DNA of 64,000 nucleotides from Candidatus Rhodoferax mariagerensis (GTDB lineage Bacteria; Pseudomonadota; Gammaproteobacteria; Burkholderiales; Burkholderiaceae_C). The DNA is taken from NCBI GenBank assembly GCA_016719055.1, contig JADKAW010000020.1:18327-82326 (forward strand), given 5' to 3'. Position 1 is the stretch's first letter. Every line of letters begins with the position of its first letter. Position numbers and translations under genes: made by a program. Shown in pieces: positions 17,701-26,696 of this stretch. The notes beneath the pieces are model-generated. The model saw only the letters and a list, made by a program, of their open reading frames with translations. It had not been told where the DNA came from and searched no databases.

Positions 17701-19492
17701 CAAGCGCCCCGTCGTCAAGCACCTTGTAGGAATGTTCGCCAAGTACCCTGGCTCCCATGCGTTCCAACACAGGCAATGAGTCCGACAAGGCGACCTTGCC
17801 AGTGCAATAGATTTTGAAACGCATTTCACCAGCATTCGCATCCAGTGGGCGGTAGAGTTTGACCGCCATCCTGGTTTGGCCTGACAAGCTGGCAAGCATG
17901 TGCGTGTCGTCTGCCGCAACGGCGGCCGAAAAGTCATCAAGGTAAGCGCTAGGGAATCCGTTTGCGAAACGGTTCGCCAGCGCCAGCCCATGCGTTTCAC
18001 CATGAATCTGTAGCAGCGCGTTGCGACAATCGTCCTCCCAACGCTGCGCGAGCCGTCCGATACGCGCTTCGAGTCCGCCCAAGTCGGGGGTTTGGTAGGT
18101 ATCTGCCTGACTGTTTCTGATCACATAGTGAATCCGGGCCAACGGGTTGTCGGTGAGCATGGGCGTGAACTCGACGGACTCACCGCGCAAGGTCTGGCGC
18201 AGTTCTTGACCAATTCGAACGCGCAATTCGGTGTTGTAGCGGTCACGCGGCACAAATACCAGCGCAGACGTGAATCGCCCAAACGGGTCGCGCCGGGTAA
18301 AAAGGCGCGTGCGTTGACGCTCCTGCAGACGCAATATGCCAATCGCGTGGTCCACCAAAGTTGATGTGTCCATCTGAAACAGCTCATCTCGCGGATAGGC
18401 TTCAAGAATGGCTTGTAATGCTTTGGCAGCATGACTGTCTGGCACCACACTGGCGCTGCGCATGACTTGCGCAATGAGCTGGCGCACTTGAGGAATGCGG
18501 GCGACCGGTGCCGAATAGGCCTTGGACGTGTACAGACCTAGAAATCGCGACTCCCCCACCACTTTTCCAGTTTCGTCAAACAGCTTTATTGCGATACAGT
18601 CCAACCAGGCGGGCCGGTGCACTGTAGAGCGCGTCATGGCCTTGGTCACCAGCACCAATTGATCAGAATTCAACGATGCCTGGGCACCAATTGGCAGATG
18701 GCTCACAGGTGTGCGGGGCTCTCCGCGCAAAATGCCCAATCCGGTTTGTGGTATTGCCACCAGACTGACCGCGTCATCTGTGCGAACGAGCTCGTAATCA
18801 CGCGCGCCCAAAAATGTGAAATGCTTGTCTTCGAGCCAGCGCAAAAATTCGACTCCCTCTTGTTGGGCCATTGTTTGTTTAACACAGTCCGCTCGATCTT
18901 GGCAGATGGCTTGCATTCGAGCCAGCATGGGCGCCCAATCAGTGACGGCAGCACGCACGTCGCCCAAAACGCGGGCGAGTTCATTGGCCAGTGACTCTCG
19001 GTCGGATTCGCGCACGATGCGGTCACATTCCACAAAAATAAACGATTGAACCTGACCCGGAACAAATGCGTGTGGCCCTGCCACTTTAGTTTTCAGCAGA
19101 TGGCCGGCCGCATCACGATCCACAAGCAGCATGGGGTGAACGATCCAGTGCGCAATTCGCCCACTGCGGTTAATCGCCATCGTGACCGAGTCCACCAAAA
19201 AGGGCATGTCGTCATGGATGATCTGGATGGCCGTGTACTCGCTCACAAAACCGTCTTCTGCCAAACTGGGATTGAACACCCGAACGCGTGCGCCAGCCTC
19301 ATTGGGACGGGTGTCCATCAACCTTAAATGCGCAGTGGCCATTGCCCGCAAATTGTCAGAGCCACGCAACTGAAGTTCATCGGGGTCTGAACTGTCAAAG
19401 TACATTGCGACAAATTCGGCCAGTTCCCCTGAGAGTGCCGGGACACCTGTATTCACGAAAGGATGCCTACTGGAGGGATTAATGAGTGCCAT
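14732..19492 (-). CDS. NAD-dependent glutamate dehydrogenase, large (about 180 kDa) type
   Basis: A protein of 1,586 residues, typical of the bacterial NAD-GDH family (about 1,600). It has a long N-terminal ACT-like regulatory half (residues 1-700) and a catalytic core: KVARGGLRWSDRREDFRTE, GSKGGFVLK, GIGDMSGDVFGNGML and DAIDNSAGVDCSDHEVNIK. It converts glutamate to 2-oxoglutarate plus ammonium in the cytoplasm. I chose the ATG at 19492, which has GGAG six bases ahead; the frame stays open to 19624. The gene appears to stand alone. Confidence 0.94.
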   Translation of the reverse strand: MALINPSSRHPFVNTGVPALSGELAEFVAMYFDSSDPDELQLRGSDNLRAMATAHLRLMDTRPNEAGARVRVFNPSLAEDGFVSEYTAIQIIHDDMPFLVDSVTMAINRSGRIAHWIVHPMLLVDRDAAGHLLKTKVAGPHAFVPGQVQSFIFVECDRIVRESDRESLANELARVLGDVRAAVTDWAPMLARMQAICQDRADCVKQTMAQQEGVEFLRWLEDKHFTFLGARDYELVRTDDAVSLVAIPQTGLGILRGEPRTPVSHLPIGAQASLNSDQLVLVTKAMTRSTVHRPAWLDCIAIKLFDETGKVVGESRFLGLYTSKAYSAPVARIPQVRQLIAQVMRSASVVPDSHAAKALQAILEAYPRDELFQMDTSTLVDHAIGILRLQERQRTRLFTRRDPFGRFTSALVFVPRDRYNTELRVRIGQELRQTLRGESVEFTPMLTDNPLARIHYVIRNSQADTYQTPDLGGLEARIGRLAQRWEDDCRNALLQIHGETHGLALANRFANGFPSAYLDDFSAAVAADDTHMLASLSGQTRMAVKLYRPLDANAGEMRFKIYCTGKVALSDSLPVLERMGARVLGEHSYKVLDDGALEFWIHDLGLQLPPATEIAAVKDRFEALFMQVWHGDVDSDDLNKLVLQTALDARAIAVLRAYTRYFKQLWFAFSQTYIETTLVKNAPIAQALLDLFDARFNPSNDTDRDSAQRQLCQHFEALLTAVASLDEDRILRQFYSSILATSRTNAWQLDSSGAPKTYLSFKLNPRELPGVPEPKPMFEIWVYSPRFEGVHLRNGKVARGGLRWSDRREDFRTEILGLVKAQHVKNTVIVPVGSKGGFVLKNPPNPADRDAYMAEGIACYRLFLSGLLDLTDNLVRGTIVAPPKLVRHDADDPYLVVAADKGTASFSDIANSVSAEYGFWLGDAFASGGSVGYDHKKMGITARGAWEATKRHFRALSLDTQTTPFTVVGIGDMSGDVFGNGMLLSEHLQLVAAFDHRHIFIDPNPDVGRSFLERKRLFGLARSSWEDFDSSLISAGGGVYPRSAKFIKLSEAACQALGIEISELTPAALLNAILKAPVDLLYNGGIGTYVKSSKEAHLQVGDKAGDAFRVNGNELRCKVLVEGGNLGCTQLGRVEFAQQGGLIYTDAIDNSAGVDCSDHEVNIKILLDRVVEAGDLTFKQRNDLLASMTDEVGHLVLADNYYQTQALDVACHRPLYVLDAQQRLMQWLEGSGRLQRAIEFLPNDDEIARRRAAKIGLTAPEGAVVLAYAKISVFDDLVASNLPDDPYFNRTLKAYFPKALSEKFADAIASHPLRREIIATFVANTVVNRAGATFINFLAAEAGASTADVVRAYTLAREIFDLEPLWDQIDALDLQVSNVLQLDLLARLIAMTQRASRWILRLRAKGADMPTLIARYQPGAVELRASLNAWLPEHSVTDWQQAAQVLTQAGVASDLAQRLTALEFIFPALDLVDLAASSGQPLEQAARVYFAVESQLALVAWRTQIKRLPTDTLWQTQARGSARDDSYAIARQVTQTVLTHYAGVEDWSMQHTHQIEHLSRLLETVARQGADLAPISVALRELRHLS

Positions 19493-19875
19493 ATGATCTC
19501 CATTGAGCCGTTTGAATGAAGGGAATTCTGGCAGCAAGTACCCGGCGGCTGGACGAGCCGGCTGGCGTTTCATCTGTTTATGCAGGAATAACATAACGAG
19601 CAAGGTTTGATCGTGCGAAGCCACAATCTGAACCGTGTGTTGGACGAGCCCGGATAGGCAAAAACCGCCTGCCTTGACTACACTGAAAATATCTTTTCCC
19701 GTCGCACTGGCTACAAGGGTCTGGGCCAGCCCAAGACCGACAGAGCCGATGAATCAAGCCATCGTTGCAATGGCTGTGTGCCCAAAGCGGGCATCTTGAC
19801 GCAGCCAAACCAGCCGATGTGAGCTGTTTTTGGCCGGGAATTGGAAAATACCCGTCAACGAGTTGGAAAGCTTGT
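19493..19875. other. Non-coding region between glutamate dehydrogenase and hicB
   Basis: The first 20 bases hold the ribosome site of the dehydrogenase gene. A minus-strand open frame spans most of the rest, but it has no ribosome site, an unusual Cys/Arg-rich composition and no recognisable motif. I see no gene; promoter and terminator signals are presumably here but are not distinctive. Confidence 0.5.
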
Positions 19876-20199
19876 TTAAGCAGCCAACTTTGCACTAGCA
19901 AGACGGTTAAGGCTTACGCCTTGCTCGGCAGCCATCAGTGCAAGATTGCGATGAACAAGCGGCGGAATGCGAACGCGGAACTCACCGCTGTAGCTTTTTT
20001 CGGCCATCGCCACTGGAACGGATTCGCCACTCGCCAGCATGTCGGCCACGACATCGCCCACCACCTTTTGGATGCCTTTGAGCGCTGCTTCGGGCGTTTT
20101 CGCCAACCAACTCAGAGAAGCAAACTCGGTGCACAAGCCTACATGTTCGCCATCTTCTGGCGACCAAGTGACGCGGTAGGTGTAGTGTTGAATGTTCAT
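19876..20199 (-). CDS. hicB: HicB-family antitoxin
   Basis: A 107-residue protein. The N-terminal HicB fold reads YRVTWSPEDGEHVGLCTEF with the SWLAKTPEAALKGI helix. The C-terminus is a ribbon-helix-helix-type DNA-binding segment (SGEFRVRIPPLVHRNLALMA). It should neutralise the HicA nuclease and repress the pair. Its ATG overlaps the hicA stop (TAATG), so translation is coupled; hicA comes first, the usual HicAB order. Confidence 0.88.
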   Translation of the reverse strand: MNIQHYTYRVTWSPEDGEHVGLCTEFASLSWLAKTPEAALKGIQKVVGDVVADMLASGESVPVAMAEKSYSGEFRVRIPPLVHRNLALMAAEQGVSLNRLASAKLAA

Positions 20200-20414
20200 T
20201 ACTTGATTCCCAATTTTTCAATAGCTTGAAGAACTTGCCTGACTTGGTAGGGTTTTGCCTTGCCTCTGTCGTTCTGGATGTTGACACATGGATCGCCAGG
20301 CCACGGCGTCTTGAAAATGGCGTGGCTACCAACGTCTTGCCTGGGTTTGCCGAAGTAGGAGGCGCAAACCTTCTTAAAGTCATTGAAACTTGTGTTTCCA
20401 GGTTCCCTGCGCAT
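20199..20414 (-). CDS. hicA: HicA-family mRNA interferase toxin
   Basis: A 71-residue toxin with the double-stranded-RNA-binding-like HicA fold. The catalytic His lies in GSHAIFKTPW, and the C-terminal helix reads PYQVRQVLQAIEKLG. A good ribosome site (GGAG, then ATG at 20414) supports this start. It cleaves mRNA when free of HicB. The pair sits between glutamate dehydrogenase and the urease accessory genes and is probably a late arrival. Confidence 0.85.
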   Translation of the reverse strand: MRREPGNTSFNDFKKVCASYFGKPRQDVGSHAIFKTPWPGDPCVNIQNDRGKAKPYQVRQVLQAIEKLGIK

Positions 20415-20487
20415 CGTCTCCAGAAATTCTTTCGATTTGTGCCATATGCGCCAATGGTGCCATTAATGACACCATGTGTCAACCAAA

Positions 20488-20596
20488 AAACCCGCGCCAG
20501 AGTGGTTTTGCCAGACTGGCGAGGCACAGTGATGGTGATGACTGGATAACCTGCGCGCAATTCGTCAAGCAGAGGCGTCACAAAGCGTGGAACCAT
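20488..20596 (-). pseudogene. Truncated ATPase gene (AAA_14/DUF4143 type), N-terminal piece only
   Basis: From the ATG at 20596 the first 35 residues read like the start of a bacterial AAA_14/DUF4143 ATPase (PRFVTPLLDELRAGYPVITI, P-loop PRQSGKTTLARV). After that similarity is lost, although the frame runs on through hicA and hicB. I read it as an old ATPase gene cut by arrival of the HicAB module. Confidence 0.5.
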
Positions 20597-20750
20597 AACA
20601 ATCCTTACAAATCAACTTTTATTTCATGGAATTGAAAGGCTATCCGCATCAAATCTCGCCGACTGTGAAAGACTACAGCTCGGGGCGGTAAACTGGATCT
20701 GCCCCGTTCTGCTGTGTCCCTACCATCGAATTTTGAACAGTATCAACCCT

Positions 20751-21287
20751 ATGCTTCAAACCTCCAAACTCATCCCTCAAGGCAAAGGCTTGGCTGCAGC
20801 CTTGCTCAAACGCGCCAGCACGGTCGAGCTGGATTGGGATGTGCGCCAGAAAAGCCGGTTCGAGGCGACTGACTCCGCAGGTCAGCAACTGGGCATTTTT
20901 TTGCCACGCGGCACGGTGGCACGGGGCGGCGATGTGCTGGTGGCGCAAGACGGCTCGCTGATCAAGGTGCTGGCGGCAGCCCAGGTGGTTTTAAAAATCA
21001 CCCATTGCCCCAACCATGGCACGGCGTTTGACCTGATTCGTGCGGCCTACCACCTGGGCAACCGGCATGTGCCGATCGAGCTGCAACCCGATCACCTCAA
21101 GATCGAACCCGACCACGTACTGGCCGACATGTTGCGCGCGATGCACCTGATCGTGACCGAGGTCACCGAGCCATTCGAGCCTGAAAACGGTGCCTATGCC
21201 ACTGGTGGGCATTTTGGTGGTCACCGGCACAGCCATGATGAAGAACCGGCCCACGTGCACGGTCCGGGTTGTTCACATCAGCATTGA
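20751..21287 (+). CDS. ureE: Urease accessory protein UreE
   Basis: A 178-residue nickel metallochaperone. The N-terminal peptide-binding domain is followed by the metal-binding domain with GNRHVPIELQPDHLKIEPDHVL and a His-rich tail (HFGGHRHSHDEEPAHVHGPG, ending SHQH) that binds nickel. It delivers Ni to urease through UreG/UreF. I start at the ATG at 20751 (MLQTSKLIP) rather than the in-frame codon at 20733. ureDABC, normally just upstream in this family, are not in the window. Confidence 0.93.
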   Translation: MLQTSKLIPQGKGLAAALLKRASTVELDWDVRQKSRFEATDSAGQQLGIFLPRGTVARGGDVLVAQDGSLIKVLAAAQVVLKITHCPNHGTAFDLIRAAYHLGNRHVPIELQPDHLKIEPDHVLADMLRAMHLIVTEVTEPFEPENGAYATGGHFGGHRHSHDEEPAHVHGPGCSHQH

Positions 21288-21359
21288 GTTCAACGTGCAA
21301 ACGCCTTTGCGCCAGACGATCAGGATTTGCTGGGCACCTACCAAATCAGCCCGTACAGC

Positions 21360-22037
21360 ATGCAAGACAGTAGCCTGATGCAACTGATGTGGCTGGCCTC
21401 ACCGGCCTTGCCAGTGGGTGGTTTTTCGTACTCAGAATGCCTTGAAGCCGCCGTAAATAAAGCGCTGGTAGCTACTGAAAAAGAAGCATCTGATTGGCTG
21501 GTGGAGCAGCTTCACAGCAGCTTGGGCCGCGCTGACCTGGCCGTGATTGCACAAGCCATTCCGGCTTGGCAGACCTCAAACGGCGAGCGCATTGCCCAGC
21601 TCAATGCCTGGATGCTGCAAACCCGTGAAAGCAGTGAGCTGCGCGCCCAGACCCTGCAAATGGGCCGCTCACTGCTGGAGTGGCTGCGCAACCACACCAC
21701 AGCACAAGCAGAACAAATCGCGCTGCTAGCCAAATTGCAGCCGACCTACCCGCTGGCGTTTGCCCTGGCCGCAAGCAGCACCGGCGCACCACTGCGCGAT
21801 TGCTTGCTGACCTACGCTTTTGGCTGGGCCGAAAACATGATGCAGGCGGCCATCAAGGCGGTGCCGCTGGGCCAGAGTGCCGGGCAGCGAATATTGTCGG
21901 CATTGGCAGCTGCCATTCCCGCAGCGGTGGACCACGCCCTGAGCCTGAACGATGGTTCGCGCCAGGCCTTTAGCCCCATGTTGGCCATTCTGTCAGCACA
22001 GCACGAAAACCAGTATTCAAGACTTTTCAGGTCCTAG
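21360..22037 (+). CDS. ureF: Urease accessory protein UreF
   Basis: A 225-residue all-helical chaperone with the UreF opening LMWLASPALPVGGFSYSECLE. It works with UreG and UreD/H as GTPase regulator in urease nickel insertion. I chose the ATG at 21360; a TTG 33 bases earlier is possible. The gene contains one degenerate dispersed-repeat copy in frame (near 21450), and its stop codon TAG lies inside another copy (22028-22072). Confidence 0.92.
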   Translation: MQDSSLMQLMWLASPALPVGGFSYSECLEAAVNKALVATEKEASDWLVEQLHSSLGRADLAVIAQAIPAWQTSNGERIAQLNAWMLQTRESSELRAQTLQMGRSLLEWLRNHTTAQAEQIALLAKLQPTYPLAFALAASSTGAPLRDCLLTYAFGWAENMMQAAIKAVPLGQSAGQRILSALAAAIPAAVDHALSLNDGSRQAFSPMLAILSAQHENQYSRLFRS

Positions 22038-22075
22038 CCCTTATTCTATAAGCGCTGGAAGCTATACTTTTTATC
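22026..22075. repeat. Dispersed repeat copy at the ureF stop
   Basis: The segment TCCTAGCCCTTATTCTATAA then GCGCTGGAAGCTATAC is a close match to the copy at 4753. It covers the ureF stop codon and the ureF-ureG spacer, so it is transcribed within the urease accessory mRNA. Confidence 0.7.
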
Positions 22076-22087
22076 ATTCTTCGCATC

Positions 22088-22750
22088 ATGAACACACCCC
22101 TGCACCACATTCCGAACCGCACTAAAAAACTGCCACCCCTGCGCATAGGCATCGGCGGGCCGGTCGGGTCTGGCAAAACCACCCTGCTGGAGATGCTGTG
22201 CAAAGCCATGCGCGACCAATACGACCTGGTCGCGATCACCAACGACATCTACACCAAAGAAGACCAGCGCTTGTTGACGGTAAGCGGTGCGCTGCCACCC
22301 GAACGCATCATGGGGGTGGAAACCGGCGGCTGCCCGCACACCGCCATCCGCGAAGACGCCTCGATCAACCTCGAAGCCATTGACCGCATGCTGGCGGACT
22401 TTCCCAATGCCGACATCGTTTTTATCGAGAGCGGTGGTGACAACCTGGCCGCCACTTTCAGCCCCGAACTGTCTGACCTGACGATTTATGTGATTGACGT
22501 CGCTGCAGGTGAAAAAATTCCGCGCAAGGGTGGCCCCGGCATCACCAAAAGTGACCTGTTTGTCATCAACAAAACCGACCTGGCACCCCACGTGGGTGCG
22601 GACCTGGCCGTGATGGCAGCAGACACCACCCGCATGCGCAGCACACCCAAAGGACTCAAACCGTTTGTCATGACCAATCTGAAAACCCGCGATGGCCTGG
22701 CGCAGGTGGTGGCTTTCATCGAACACAAGGGCATGCTGAGCGCACAGTAA
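22088..22750 (+). CDS. ureG: Urease accessory GTPase UreG
   Basis: A 220-residue SIMIBI GTPase. The P-loop is GGPVGSGKTTL, followed by NDIYTKEDQ, ESGGDNLAATFSPELSD and the base-specificity NKTDLAPHVG. It binds and hydrolyses GTP to drive nickel transfer to urease. It follows ureF by 50 bases that contain a dispersed repeat. Very well conserved; start at ATG 22088. Confidence 0.96.
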   Translation: MNTPLHHIPNRTKKLPPLRIGIGGPVGSGKTTLLEMLCKAMRDQYDLVAITNDIYTKEDQRLLTVSGALPPERIMGVETGGCPHTAIREDASINLEAIDRMLADFPNADIVFIESGGDNLAATFSPELSDLTIYVIDVAAGEKIPRKGGPGITKSDLFVINKTDLAPHVGADLAVMAADTTRMRSTPKGLKPFVMTNLKTRDGLAQVVAFIEHKGMLSAQ

Positions 22751-22851
22751 AAGTGCTAGCAGTGCTACATTCAGGCACTCAAAAAAATAACCGGAGCCGC
22801 AGACGTGAGCAGCAATCATGGGCTTAACACTCAAGGCCAGGAGACGCATTC

Positions 22852-24509
22852 ATGGCGCTAGCTGACGACGACCTGTCCACCAGCAACGCGCTGGTGATTG
22901 ACGCCAACCCGACCTCACGCTCCATTTTGGTGTCGCAGCTGCGCGACTTTGGCATGGGCAACGTGGTGCAATGCGCACGGCTTGCCGATGCCCGGCGCCA
23001 GCTCGAATACCGCAAGTTTGACGTGGTGCTGTGCGAGCATCACTTTGCCGGTGAATCGATGTCGGGGCAAGACTTGCTCGATGACCTGCGACGCAACCAG
23101 CTGCTGCCTTTTTCCACGGTGTTCATCATGGTGACGGGTGAAGCCACCTACGCCAAAGTGGCCGAGGCGGCCGAATCAGCATTGGACGGCTACCTGCTCA
23201 AACCCCACAAAGCCACGCACTTGGGCGAGCGCTTGCGCCAGGCGCGGATTCGCAAGGCCTCGCTGCAAGAGATATTTTCAGCCATTGAAGCGCAAGATTT
23301 TGAAGCAGCTGCCAAGCTGTGTTTGCAACGATTTGAGTCCAAGGGCCTGTTCTGGCTCTACGCGGCGCGTGTGGGGGCCGAGTTGCTGTTGCGTTTGGGC
23401 AAATACGACCAGGCACAAAAGCTTTACCAGGCTGTCGTCAATGCCAAAACCCTGCCTTGGGCCAAATTGGGCGTGGCACGGGCCCTGCTGGACGAAGGTC
23501 AAACCGCCAAGGCCATCAGCACCCTGGAAAACCTGATCACCGAAGACCCCAACTACACCGACGCCTACGACGTGATGGGCCGGGCCCAATTTGAGCAAGG
23601 CAAGTTTGACGCTGCGCTGGCCACCTACAAAATGGCTAGCACGCTGACGCCATCGTCCATTACCCGTTTGCAAAACCTGGGCATGATGAGTTATTTCTCG
23701 GGTGACATGAAGCAGGCCGAGCAAACCTTGGACCGCACCGTCCGGCTTGGACTGGATTCCAAAATGTTCGACTGCCAGACGCTGGTTTTGCTGGCATTTG
23801 TGCGGCTGCAATCCGCTGACCACAAGGGTTTGCAGCGCTGTCGTGACGACTTTGCACGCCTGATCGAGCGCCAGCCCGACAACCAGCGCTACCAACGCCT
23901 GTCCAGCACAGTTGACGCGCTTTACCTGATTGACCAGCGGCAGTTTGCCCAGGTGGTAGAGGCGGTGCGCGCCATCTGCCGGCAGGTCAAAGATCCGGAA
24001 TTTGACTACGAGTCGGCCTCCAACCTGGTGTCCTTGCTGGCACAACTGGCTGAAAAAGCCGTGCACCTGGACGAAGTTGACACGGTCATCGAGACCCTGG
24101 GTTTGCGATTTGCAGGAACCCGTGCTTTGGCAGAACTGCTGGCTGGCTCCGCGAACGCCCACCCGATCTATGCCGAACGCATTCGCGCAGCACATCTGCA
24201 AGTGCTCAAACTGGCCGAAAATGCCATGACGCTCAGCATGGGCGGCGACCCCAGGCAGCTGTCAAAAACCTGATCACGCATGGCAAAAACACCTTGAGCG
24301 GCAAGCTGATCGAAACCGCCTACCTGGTGCTGCACCGCTACGCCGAAAAAATGACCGATGAACACGACCTGACTGAACAGGTGCACGATTTGCGCAGCCG
24401 CTATAGCACCCATATTACCCGGGCATCGCTGGGTGAACAAAAGCGTCAGGCCGGCGGGCTGACGCTGCGTACCGACGGTAAAGTGCCAAAAGCACCAACC
24501 CCGGTCTGA
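22852..24509 (+). CDS. Receiver-domain plus TPR protein, frame broken near 24250
   Basis: The N-terminal 130 residues form a CheY-like receiver in which the phospho-acceptor position (VVLCEHHF, residue 62) is Glu, not Asp; the conserved Lys is kept in LLKP. TPR repeats follow to about residue 300. The open frame stops at 24273 in LSKT, but one extra C in the CCCC run at 24249-24252 restores GDPQAAVKNL and continues to the TGA at 24509; the total then is an exact 553 codons. So the real protein is probably about 552 residues. It may be a phosphorylation-independent signalling scaffold. Confidence 0.75.
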
Positions 24510-24545
24510 ACTGTTCGTTTTGGCGCAGCGGCGCGAGCAGCTGGT

Positions 24546-25238
24546 TCAACCCCACAAATCCAGCGGCGGGTCAGTCACCACAGCGCGCAAGATGTCTGAG
24601 CGTGAGATAAAGCCGATCACCAGACCTTGCTCGTCCACCACCGGCAGACCCGGCAAGCCGGTGTCGAGCAAGACACTGGCAACGCGGCGAATATCAGAGC
24701 TTGGTGCCACGCTTGGCACCGGTGTCCACATGATTTTCGTGACGTTTTGCGCCATCAGGGCGTGCCACACCAGCGCGTGGCTGTCGGGTGATGGCAGGCG
24801 CTCGGGTTTGAGCAAATCAGCCCGTGTCAGCAGGCCCACCAGATGCCCGCTGGCGTCCACCACCGGGGCCTGACCGACCGACTTTTCGCTCAACACCTGC
24901 CAGGCTTGCAGCACGGTGGCGGTGTCCAGCAAGGTGATGATGCTGCGGCTCATCAGGTCTTGCACAGTGCTTAAGGGGCGACGGGCAGCTGTGGTGACGG
25001 TTTCGGTATAAGCGGCCAAGGCACTGCGATAGTTTTCATCGCCGGAGGCCACAGTGCTGGCCGGGTTGCCTACGATCCCGGCGAATGCAGCCGACGACTC
25101 TGACCCAGCTTCGCGACCATCCCGACCCACGGCTTGCACGCTGTGCGTTCGTGCCAAGGCGCCCACGCCACCCACCTGGCGCAACTGCTCCATGGTGCCG
25201 CGAAACAAACGCCCGGATGTGCCATAAACCGAGAACAT
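24546..25238 (-). CDS. CBS-domain protein
   Basis: A 230-residue cytoplasmic protein. After a variable, Ala/Gly-rich first 85 residues come two CBS motifs: VQDLMSRSIITLLDTATVLQ with GHLVGLLTRADLL, and MAQNVTKIMWTPVP with GLVIGFISRSDIL. Paired CBS domains bind adenine nucleotides and act as energy or ligand sensors. No partner is fused. AGGAGTAG precedes the ATG. Convergent with the receiver/TPR gene. Confidence 0.85.
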   Translation of the reverse strand: MFSVYGTSGRLFRGTMEQLRQVGGVGALARTHSVQAVGRDGREAGSESSAAFAGIVGNPASTVASGDENYRSALAAYTETVTTAARRPLSTVQDLMSRSIITLLDTATVLQAWQVLSEKSVGQAPVVDASGHLVGLLTRADLLKPERLPSPDSHALVWHALMAQNVTKIMWTPVPSVAPSSDIRRVASVLLDTGLPGLPVVDEQGLVIGFISRSDILRAVVTDPPLDLWG

Positions 25239-25309
25239 GCTGTGCTACTCCTTGTACCAACAGGGCCATGAGAGGGCTACTTTAGACCGCTTCACCGGTG
25301 CCCGCTCGG

Positions 25310-26566
25310 CTATTTTTGAACTGCTGTGCGGGTTTGCGGCAAAAACATCGCCTGCAGGTCGTTTAAAAAATCAAAGCCTCGCGCCGTGGGCCGAGCATGG
25401 TGCAGGTCGCACACCAGCAAGCCCTGGCGCTGGGCCTGATCCATCGCAGCAGCAATCGCCGTGATGGGCAGCCCGGTGCGTTCGGTGAAGAGTTGCAGCG
25501 CAAAACCATCGGCCAGTCGCAGGGCGTTGAGCATGAACTCAAACGGCAGCTCAACGCGGCTGACCTCGTCGTCTTGCGTGACTGCGCAGCCAGTCAGCGC
25601 CTGCGTCATGTAACGCACCGGGTTGTGCGTGCGCAACTGGCGCACGACCCGATGCGCAAAACTCAGCTTGCTGTGGGCCCCCGCGCCAATACCCAGATAG
25701 TCACCAAACCGCCAGTAATTCAGGTTGTGCCGACAAGCGTGTCCAGAGCGGGCATAAGCTGACACCTCGTAGCGCTGCAACCCGCCCTGCCCGGTCATGT
25801 CGGTGATCAGGTCGAGCATGTCAGCGGCGGTGTCATCATCAACCGCAGCGGGCGGATGCCTGGCAAAAAAGGTATTGGGCTCAATCGTCAGGTGATAAAC
25901 CGACAGGTGCGGCGGCTTGAGCGACAGGGCGGTAGCCACGTCCTGGCGCAGATCGTCGAGCGTCTGGCCGGGCAAGGCATACATCAGGTCCAGGTTAAAG
26001 GTGTCAAAAGCCTGGGCTGCCTCTTGCACCGCAGCGAGCGCCTGCGCGCGGTCATGGACCCGACCCAAGACCTGCAAAAATTGATCGTTAAAGCTTTGCA
26101 CCCCCACAGACAAGCGGGTAACGCCAGCGGCCCGATAGGCCCGGAAACAATCGGTCTCAAAGGTACCTGGGTTGGCCTCCAGCGTGATTTCGCAGTCAGC
26201 AGTCAGCCGCAAGCGGGCACGCAGACCCGCCAGCAGCTGGTCAATGGCCTGCGGCGAAAACAGGCTGGGCGTGCCGCCGCCAATAAAGATGCTCTGCACA
26301 CTGCGGCCCCAGATCAACGGCAGCGCAGCCTCCAGATCAGCCATCAAGGCGTCAAGATACCGCTGCTCAGGCAGCTCAGCCACCCGCATTTCGTGCGAAT
26401 TGAAGTCGCAATACAGGCACTTCTTCAAACACCAAGGCAGGTGCACATAGAGCGACAACGGCGGCAAGCCAACCAACTGCAGCGTGCCCGGGCGCATGTA
26501 GTGCTGCACGTCATGCAGCCGCCCGCCGCGCTCTGATAAGGATGATTCAGAATGAATGGGGATCAT
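25310..26566 (-). CDS. hemW: HemW haem chaperone (radical SAM, HemN-like)
   Basis: A 418-residue radical SAM protein. The cluster motif CLKKCLYC follows LYVHLPW, with GGGTPSLFSP and LEANPGT typical of HemW, a haem-binding chaperone once annotated as coproporphyrinogen oxidase. The C-terminal HemN-like domain is present. I start at the ATG at 26566; 26575 is an alternative. It lies after rdgB, the usual betaproteobacterial order rph-rdgB-hemW, with about 250 bases holding a long hairpin between them. Confidence 0.92.
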   Translation of the reverse strand: MIPIHSESSLSERGGRLHDVQHYMRPGTLQLVGLPPLSLYVHLPWCLKKCLYCDFNSHEMRVAELPEQRYLDALMADLEAALPLIWGRSVQSIFIGGGTPSLFSPQAIDQLLAGLRARLRLTADCEITLEANPGTFETDCFRAYRAAGVTRLSVGVQSFNDQFLQVLGRVHDRAQALAAVQEAAQAFDTFNLDLMYALPGQTLDDLRQDVATALSLKPPHLSVYHLTIEPNTFFARHPPAAVDDDTAADMLDLITDMTGQGGLQRYEVSAYARSGHACRHNLNYWRFGDYLGIGAGAHSKLSFAHRVVRQLRTHNPVRYMTQALTGCAVTQDDEVSRVELPFEFMLNALRLADGFALQLFTERTGLPITAIAAAMDQAQRQGLLVCDLHHARPTARGFDFLNDLQAMFLPQTRTAVQK

Positions 26567-26696
26567 CGGCTGCACCTGAAACCAAGGTAAATAAGCAGTG
26601 CCTATCGCAACTTAAAAGAGAGCAAAAGCCACCCAAGGCGAAGAGTTTCATCATTGGGGCCAACTTAGATTCCATAGAGTTTGAGCAGAGCGTCTA

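Noticed and set aside
19578..19901. Minus-strand open frame of 107 codons between hicB and glutamate dehydrogenase
   Set aside because: It overlaps the start of both neighbours, has no ribosome site and an unusual Cys/Arg-rich composition with no motif.
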